Assembly: GCA_003254905.1 (NCBI GenBank)
Contig: QANU01063901.1
Span: forward strand, 1-64,000
Length of the DNA stretch: 64,000 nt
Reading direction: 5' to 3'
From: Nissolia schottii
Lineage: Eukaryota; Streptophyta; Magnoliopsida; Fabales; Fabaceae
A model generated the notes under the pieces. That model was not told the DNA's origin. It was given only the letters and a program-made list of their open reading frames with translations, and ran no database searches. The translations under genes were made by a program, and so were the position numbers. Within the stretch, counting starts at the first letter, position 1; every line of letters starts with the position of its first letter. Shown piece after piece: positions 56,261 through 64,000 of the stretch.

Positions 56261-59228
56261 AGTACATGTGTTTTAGAGTGTGTTGAGGCAAGAAAAAGAG
56301 TGTGACAGTTACTTTTTGACATTTAATAAATATGGCGCAGGTCTCGTGAAAATGTTTGTTCATCGATTTTGTAACATCTGTTCATCTGTGTATAAAAATA
56401 TTTGTCCACACATTTGTAATATTTGGTGGGCAAGTGATGAATATTTTTTTACGTACATATATCATTACTCTTTTAAATTTGATGAGGTACTAGAAGAAGA
56501 CAATTATTATATTTGTTATATGAATTGCTTACACAATTAAGAGCGGCGGGTAATTAAATCAAGGCGTCTCCAAAATAACATTACACAATTGGATTTAACT
56601 ATAAGGAAATAATTGTTATGAGAAAATATGTGCCACATATTCTTCTTTGTTTATGAAAAAAAGAAAAGAAATGGTAAAAATTGGGAAACAAGTCATGTGG
56701 GTTAGGCGTGATCACCTAAGCTGAAAACGACATTTCAAGGGAATTGTGAATCCAAAATGGACCAAGGATTTAATTTTTTCTGTTCTCCTTTTTCTCTAAT
56801 ATATTTTATCAACACAAAGGAAAACCAAAGAATGTGATTAGAGGGGAAATCTCCACCGCCAGATGGGGGGAAATCTGGCGGCCAGCCGTGGAAAGAGGAA
56901 TACGTGGGCCCCACGAAGAGTACTATTGTATGGGGTTTTACGGTGGGAATGACTGTGTGTTAACTGCGTCAACTCAAGCCCAACGATAAAGAAAGAAGTG
57001 AAACTAACCGCTGAAGCTGTGTGGAAAAGGCAACGACTTTGAATGACCTAAACGACCCCCTCGCTTCACTTTCTTATGATGATAAAAAAAACACACACTC
57101 ACTTTGTGCTCCATTTTTCACGCGCTCCTTTCATGCATGTCCCTAAACTCGCTTCTACTTTAACATAAAAAAAACCCACCTCGAAAGCATTATTATAACT
57201 TGATCACATAATCTTATGATTTACAAAAGATGAAAACATTACATTTTGAAGGATTTTGTTAAGATACTAAATCTAAAATTTTAGAGACTAGGTGTATAAA
57301 TGTTAGTAACATGATTTTTAAGAATGTGTTTAGTTGCTGAAATATGACTAAAATATAGAGACATGAGAACATAAACATAAAATATAAGATTAAAGTCAGT
57401 CTTGTATTCTGTTTGGTGTTAATATACAAAACACAATTTATTGTACATGTATTTTGTTTATTTTGTGGTACAAGACTTAAAAAACATAAAAAATGACAAA
57501 AAAAACCTCTTTGATCATTCCTTCCTCCTTCCTTCATCCTGAAATTCCAGCACTATCTACCCTCTCATTGTGATTGCAGTTGGTGATGGTTAGTCTAGTG
57601 GTGGTGGCCACGTTGGTGGATATTGAGATGGTAAATGGTTGGACTTGTTGGGTAAAATAGTCAATAAAAAATATGTTAAGGGTAAAGTTGAAAATTAAAA
57701 TTTCATTAAATTTCTATCTTTATCATTATGTCTTAAATAAATTGAAGGTACAAAAAATACACAATCTTTTGTTTTGATACACAAATATTTGTTTCCATCT
57801 CAATAAATAAACATGATTTATGTCTATGTGTCCATGTATTTTTGTCATATCTCACTAAATAAACGTTCCTATAACATAATTTATTTTATGTAGTCAATCT
57901 CATACAATGAGATAAAAAATTGGTTGTTAAAAAAAAACATCAATTTATGCGTGAGATTTTGAAACCGTTAGAATAAAAGTCAATTAGTTTTATTGATGAG
58001 ATAATTAAATGACCGTACAAAACTTTCCTTTACTAATCAGAATTAACCTCCTACTATACTTAAAGTAGAATTTGATTTCAAATTTCAAGTTATAGTAGAT
58101 TCCAAATGGTAACACAATAATTTTTTTCTGTTCTGTGTGCAGTAGTAAACCTTGTTGTGATGGGCGCGTGGCACTGTATCATGAAGAAGAAGAATGTCTT
58201 CATGCACTGTGTTTTTTTCTTTTTTGACAGTCTCTCTCTTCACAGAAAGCTGCCCCTCCTCTTTGCTACATAAATGTGCGCCACGACAACATTTCATTTT
58301 TTTTTATATTTCCCTAACGTTACTTTTTCATTAATATTCATTCAAGTAAATCATCAAAATGGCTTATATTCACGTGAAATTAGTCCTTAAAATGTGATAA
58401 TCATGAAGTTATTAAAATTTAATTAAACTATTTTTTAATATCAATTAAATTAATCCCTTAATTTTTGACAACTTAAAGTATAAATTTAATGACTTTCATA
58501 CTTTAAAGCTAACCTAATTACTCTGTACAGTCATATTACTACTAACCAGTAGTACTTTACTTATTATACTTATAATAAATAATTATTTACATTTAATGAT
58601 ATATAGTTTTGATTTTTTTTTACCATGTTAGTTCCCTTTCTTCTTCTTCCAAAACACACTCCTCCACCATTTGTCTCTCTCAAATCTCCATGCCCTAGAT
58701 CCCATGGCTTCTTTGCCTTAGTCTGAACCTCTTCCTCCGTTTTCAATGCTACCCTTTTCATATGTTTCTCTCTGGTTGCTGAAAAACCCTTCAGGGGCTC
58801 TATTTTCAAGGTAAAAACCTTGCCTTGGAAGCTCACTCTCTTACAAGGTTCTTGAGGATCTGGTTGTTGCTGTTGTGAAATTTGCAGGCTCCTTGATTGG
58901 AAACTAGCAGGTTTTCACTGGGGAAATTTTGTTGTAACTCATTTTTTTTGGAGTTGTCATGCTTTTTGGTTCAAGTGGGGTAGAGTAAAGTGGTGATTTT
59001 TAGAGATTTGTGAGGCCTGATTTGTTGAATTTGAGGGTTTTTGCTGCAAGTTAGGTTGTAAATCTTATTGGGTTTGTGTGGATTTGTTGTGCCTTGTGTT
59101 TGCTGATTTGTGACCAAATTTGGGTTGAGAATGAATATAATGGGTTTGATGTTGTGTTGCTAATATTGCATTTTTAAGCTTTTGTAGTGTGACATTTTGG
59201 AAGGGTTTGTGGCTGAGTTTTGGTGGTT
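56261..59228. other. intergenic and upstream region of the kinase gene
   Basis: The first 2.3 kb is AT-rich without genes, apart from a GC-richer patch at about 56850-57070 with a strong hairpin. From about 58630 CT-rich leader-like sequence begins (TTCTTCTTCC), and the kinase transcript probably starts there. Several short ATG frames lie in the last 500 bases. Possible leader splice signals (CAAG|GTAAAA at about 58810) are unproven. Confidence 0.4.
56856..56881. repeat. 9-bp perfect hairpin
   Basis: CCGCCAGAT and ATCTGGCGG separated by 8 bases (GGGGGGAA). The stem is six G/C and three A/T pairs, in otherwise AT-rich sequence. Confidence 0.85.
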
Positions 59229-59291
59229 ATGGTCACTGAAGGGAATGTTGCTAGGATAGGAGAATATTTGGAAATGCTATTGAAGTGGTGA
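59229..59291 (+). CDS. 20-codon uORF just upstream of the kinase start
   Basis: ATG at 59229 begins MVTEGNVARIGEYLEMLLKW and stops at 59291, 29 bases before the main ATG. It is the last of several short ATG frames in the leader. No transcript evidence is available, so its presence in the mRNA is inferred. Confidence 0.35.
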   Translation: MVTEGNVARIGEYLEMLLKW

Positions 59292-59320
59292 ACATTGAGA
59301 TTTGGAGCTTGTTGTGAATA

Positions 59321-62300
59321 ATGGGTAGCATGTGTTGCAAGCCCTCTGCCATTGAGGACAGTAAGGAGAGTCCAAGGGAGCGGTTATCAGTAAAGGCCGC
59401 GATTGACTCGCGTGTGTCTAGGGGAGCTTCGTCGAGGAGGGAGGAAGTGTATCGGGTGAAGGATAGGTATGATAGCAATGATGGGAGAGTTGGGTTGATT
59501 GATAAGCAAGGGAATGGCGCCATTGTTCGGCTTCAAGCCGATAATTTCGAAAGGAAGAGGGAGAAAATGGAATATATTGTTGCTCAACATCCGGCAATTG
59601 GTAGTGTTCCCAAGGCCTTGGAAGGAGAGCAGGTTGCAGCTGGATGGCCCACATGGCTGGCGGCAGTGGCTGGAGAGGCTATCAAGGGATGGCTGCCTCG
59701 GCGGGCCGATTCTTTTGAGAAGTTGGATAAAGTATGCTTCTTTACTTGATCTGGCTTCCTAGTTTCATTGTTACAATGCTTTCTTTAGATGCAGATAATA
59801 TGTATTTTTTCTCCCTCTTTGCTTGCTTATTAATCTTAAACTGCCAGTAGAATATTGATTTAAATGCAAAATTTTCAAATAATTTTCTTGAAGTATTTGA
59901 TTTTTTCTTTCCCCATCCTTGTACCCCCTTTCCTTTCTTTTCATTATTTCCAAAATCTACTTTATGCCCATGATGGCATTCTAGAAAATGAGAATCCCCA
60001 TCCCCTTTTTATTAATCAGTGGACAAAGTTGTCATGATGCTAGGCTGACTTCTCTAACATAATTCTGTACTCTTCCTTCAGATAGTTAGTTGATCTGATT
60101 TGCTTATTTCTATGCACAACTTCACTAATATGACTCTTGTAATAATTCTTGGAAGAGAAACTATCCCTAGTGGATTTATAACTCTTTTCTTCCAGGTCGC
60201 CTCCCTGGGTTAATCAATATGCTTAGTCCTTCTTGTATGCTTATGATCCTCTACAATATATTTTGCAAGCTTTGATCGCTATCATGATATTTGATCTCTA
60301 CGATCTCATGTAACATGTTGCACAAAATTCTGGAATGTTATTGATGATTGAATTGAAATGCTAATGGTGGTATGATTAATTTATTACTGCTTCATGTTGG
60401 TAAGGCAATGCCAAACACTTCTGCTTCTGTTTTCATTTCATTCGTACATGATTGAATTCATGCGTTTGTTTGAGATAAAGATTAGAATATGATACTTGTA
60501 GTTTTTAGATATTGCTACAGATCTCTCTTTTTACTTTAATGTCAATATTATTATTACCTTCTCAATGCTTTTTTGCAATGAATGATATTTTTTTCCTTTT
60601 CCTCTGTGCAGATTGGCCAGGGAACCTATAGTAATGTTTATAGAGCTCGTGATCTTGAACAAAAAAAGATTGTTGCTTTGAAAAAAGTGAGGTTTGATAA
60701 TCTTGAGCCCGAGAGTGTTCGCTTCATGGCAAGGGAAATTCACATTCTGCGCAGGCTCGATCATCCAAATGTCATAAAACTGGAAGGCTTGGTTACATCT
60801 AGGATGTCGTGCAGCTTATACCTTGTTTTCGAGTACATGGAGCATGACTTGGCTGGGCTTGCATCACATCCAGGACTGAAGTTTACCGAGGCACAGGTAA
60901 TTTCAGAAGCTTCTTTATTTTCTGTGTCGGGTTTTACAACAAAAGTAAATTTCCACATGTTTCAGGAGAATCTTGCTGGCTACTGCTACTAATTGATGTT
61001 TAGTTTGATATTAAACCAAGTGATCTTTTTGATATTTGCGCCCTTAAGATAATAACTGAAGATAGTCATTCTTATGTACTTCCTAAATGAATTCGTTGAG
61101 GTTTAATTGCTTTTTCTTTTCGCGATTGAAAATGAAACTATTGAAAGTGAAAGAATAAGATTTACTCTAACGACAAACATGGATAATTACATAAAGCTAC
61201 AAGGCAGACAAAAAAAAAATGAATAACCGCCGAATTTTAATTCTTTCAGTCTAAAATTAGAGGAAGAAATGTCATGAACTTGAAGCATATAAAATATCCA
61301 CTAAAGGCAAACCTCGTTAATGAATATGTAATGCTACAAGACAGACAGAAGATAATCAAGCTGATTTAATTTCTTATTGAAACTTGGCAGGTTAAATGTT
61401 ACATGCTGCAACTTTTACGTGGACTTGATCACTGCCACAGCTGTGGTGTGCTGCACCGTGACATTAAGGGTTCCAATCTTTTGATTGACAACAATGGAAT
61501 CTTGAAGATTGCAGACTTTGGTCTGGCAAGCTTTTTTGATCCCAATCAAATTCAGCCACTGACAAGCCGAGTTGTTACACTTTGGTATAGGCCGCCAGAG
61601 CTTTTACTCGGAGCCACTTACTATGGCACTGCTGTAGATTTATGGAGTACAGGTTGCATACTTGCTGAGCTGTATGCTGGCAAGCCTATTATGCCCGGAA
61701 GAACTGAGGTATGCATGATGTTACAATTCAAACTCAAATGTGGCATTTCTGCATTTTTGTCTCTTTCATCTGTATTACATGTGGCGACTTCCCCAAAATT
61801 CATTAAACACCAATCATAAAGTGTTTGCTAGAAAACACTGGTAGTAGCCAAAAATACACTCTTATGCACTAGTGGCTTGGTTGTATAAAATGATTAGAAA
61901 CCTCAATTTCTGCCTTGTAGGTGGAGCAGTTACATAAAATTTTTAAACTTTGTGGATCACCGTCTGAGGATTATTGGAGAAAGTCGAAGTTGCCTCATGC
62001 GACGATATTTAAGCCTCAACAGCCCTATAGGCGTTGTGTTTCTGAAACATTCAAGGACTTTCCTGCACCTGCAATAGAACTGATAGAAACCCTCTTGTCC
62101 ATAGATCCTGCTGATCGTGGAACTGCAGGATCTGCTTTGAGGAGTGAGGTATGACGTTCTTGAGTTTCTTTTATATTGTTCACCTTTCTTATGCAATGCA
62201 AGTTCTATCAGTATGTACAGAGAGGATCTTGGTGTTGGGATAAACATCAGTTTACTTTATTTTCCAAACTTGGTTGCTGGTTCCACTAAAGGTTGCAACC

Positions 62301-63442
62301 TTGAAATGTTTTTAATGGTCACTTTTAATTTTCTTTCTTCAGTTAAATTCATTTTCTATAAAAACTAAATCATAAAATATAAATAAATTAATCCATGCTC
62401 CTGCATTGTCTCTATACTATGTGTGTTACCCTAAGAACATGTTAGTATTTTGTTGATGACATTAACATGGTGGGAAACTAATTTGTATACTGCAAATTGA
62501 TGCGCTGATGCATTTATAACTTGGTACTTTTTACTAATTATTTTGTATCACTTGCTCAACTACAGTTTTGCACAGCATTTTTGGTAGTAAAATATCATTT
62601 TCAAACATCGGTATTCGTTGCTTATTACTCTCCTTTTGGTGAACTTGCAATTTAGTTCTTCTCTACGAAACCGCTACCTTGTGATCCTTCAATCTTGCCA
62701 AAGTACCCTCCTAGCAAAGAATTTGATGCCAAAGTACGGGATGAAGAAGCTAGAAGGTATTTATTTATTTATGTTATTTTTAAGTTTTGGTTTGAAATTG
62801 CAGTTGTTGTGCAACTTAAGTATTCCCTAATGTTAAAAAATTGCAGTTCTGCAGGGTGCCTCTGTGTGTGTGTAGATTTACAGATCTTTTCAACCATCAA
62901 ACTAAATAATCTCTGCAATTAGTTTTGTTGCACTAAATGCAATTGTTTTGTTCATGGATCTACTTTGGTAATTGGAACATACACATCTTGAGGATTTTGT
63001 TTTATTACAAACCTTCCAAACAGATAACCCCCAAAAAAAATAAAAATTTGAAGAACATAAGTGAGCTGTATGACCGTATCGAATACTTATGAGTTGTCAT
63101 TTCATTATTTTTCTTTTTGAAAATGATTAGCAAATCACTGTCAATATGACTCTTGACTTGAGTGTACATATACGTTGTCAGTAAACCAAGCTGGATTATA
63201 TCTGATTCCTAGAATCAGACTGGGGCTTGGTAATTTTACTCTAATCCTGCACTCCTTGTCTTTGAGTGCTAGCTTGTAATATCTAGTGCTAAAATTTTGC
63301 TGATGGTTTTGATTATGATATTTTCAGGCAAGGAGCGACAGGAAGCAAGGGCCAGAAACATGACCCTGAGAGAAGAGGAGCAAGAGAATCACGAGCCGTT
63401 CCTGCACCTGATGCTAATGCTGAACTGGCTTTGTCAATGCAG
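59321..63442 (+). CDS. CDK-like serine/threonine kinase, IBS1 type (5' part)
   Basis: Exons 59321-59731, 60612-60896, 61391-61708, 61921-62148, 62656-62756 and 63328-63442 all join GT-AG in frame; the gene continues past the window. The protein starts MGSMCCKPSAIED, with Gly2 and neighbouring cysteines fitting N-myristoylation and palmitoylation. A basic N-terminal arm is followed by GWPTWLAAVAGEAI, a motif of plant CDKC-like kinases. The kinase domain starts at about 132: GQGTYSNV loop from 139, VALKK with the catalytic Lys at 161, a PSTAIRE-region helix EPESVRFMAREI, HRDIKGSN with Asp256, DFG at 273-275, and LWYRPPELLLG. The C-terminal extension contains SRAVPAPDANAELA. Close plant relatives include At1g54610 and IBS1 (At1g18670), linked to priming by beta-aminobutyric acid. 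Which one is the orthologue is not resolved. The 3' end and final exons are absent. Confidence 0.9.
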
Positions 63443-64000
63443 GTATGCTTATAAGTAATCTTAATACTTACCCTGCTAGGTCACAGGGGCGTCGATGTTG
63501 CTATCTATGTATTTGCTGACATTAATTAGCCTTTGAAGTGAATGAATGTATATTTTGGATAAACTCTTTCTTTTGTGCCATCAATGATATATGTACATGG
63601 AATTGTAGGAGTTACACAACTCTGAAGATTTATCCCACTAGGTGGGCAGCATCTTAGGAGTGAAACTAAGAAAATAAAATAATAAAGAAAAAAGCAAGAT
63701 AGATTAAGCTTTCTCGGGCATTTATGAATTAATTCTCTGAGGAAGCATTTTTGAATCAACTCTTACTATTTTTTACAACTTGCCAAATCCATGCAATAGT
63801 CAACACTGAAAAAGATGAAAAATTACTATAAACTCTTCTACGGAGTCATGCTTTCTCTTTCGAAAATTGTTACTGCCTATATTCTTTTGTTCTCATGAAT
63901 TACTGAATTTCCTTTGTGTCCCTTTTGGAATATCATCATCCTCCTTGCATTCTGTTCGCTGCACTCATTCATTTTGTTGACGTGTATGTCTTTCTTTTGT
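63443..64000. other. intron of the kinase gene, running to the window edge
   Basis: Follows a good GTATGC donor after ...ALSMQ. No acceptor leading into the expected basic (KRRSQ-like) C-terminal exon was recognised before the window ends, so the gene is truncated by the window, not by mutation. Confidence 0.5.

Noticed and set aside
59387..59762. Frames overlapping kinase exon 1
   Set aside because: Shadows of the kinase frame, which has the conserved N-terminal and kinase motifs.
1..64000. tRNA, rRNA, CRISPR, phage or prokaryotic operon features
   Set aside because: None seen. The sequence is plant nuclear, and tRNA-like words at 8250-8310 and 38450-38490 do not fold into a complete tRNA by eye.

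Overview
The window is nuclear DNA from a flowering plant, most likely a papilionoid legume. It is strongly AT-rich and has intron-split genes with GT-AG junctions. Plant-only families are present (DUF2921, a MUCI70-type DUF616 glycosyltransferase, ATL-like RING-H2 proteins, an IBS1-like CDK-type kinase), and transposon remnants lie between the genes. I saw no prokaryotic, organellar or CRISPR features. The legume assignment is inferred from protein wording and repeat style and was not tested.

Layout, left to right. 1-2.4 kb: DNA-transposon remnants and an (AT)n tract. 2.5-5.1 kb: two tandem single-exon RING-H2 genes on +. 5.1-10.3 kb: non-coding, with small inverted-repeat elements, an (ATC)n tract and an LTR candidate. 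10.3-13.1 kb: a single-exon 942-residue DUF2921 membrane protein on -. 13.3-18.1 kb: transposons, including a 1 kb element carrying the 3' end of a tonoplast sugar transporter gene. 18.2-23.4 kb: a seven-exon UBC25/26/38-type E2 gene on -. 24.6-27.2 kb: an L1 LINE fragment split by a 2.1 kb solo LTR. 29.2-31.8 kb: a six-exon thymidylate kinase gene on - with a predicted organelle presequence. 33.2-34.8 kb: nested hAT-like repeats. 35.3 kb: a COX17 pseudogene. 36.5 kb: a small four-helix membrane protein on -. 39.7-45.6 kb: a nine-exon MUCI70-like gene on -. 47-57 kb: a gene-poor block with an LTR nested in a CACTA-like element, a GGT-rich MITE and a degenerate tandem repeat. 59.3-64 kb: the 5' part of a CDK-like kinase gene on +, running off the window.

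The genes do not form one pathway, as is normal for a plant chromosome. Ubiquitin transfer is represented three times (two RING E3 candidates, one E2), but nothing here shows that they work together. The points most worth following are a transposon that captured a sugar-transporter exon, a 17-codon uORF whose stop overlaps the MUCI70 start codon (ATGA), a two-start arrangement in thymidylate kinase, and a solo LTR whose target duplication and interrupted LINE frame confirm each other.

All gene models come from reading splice junctions and frame by eye, without transcripts or database searches.
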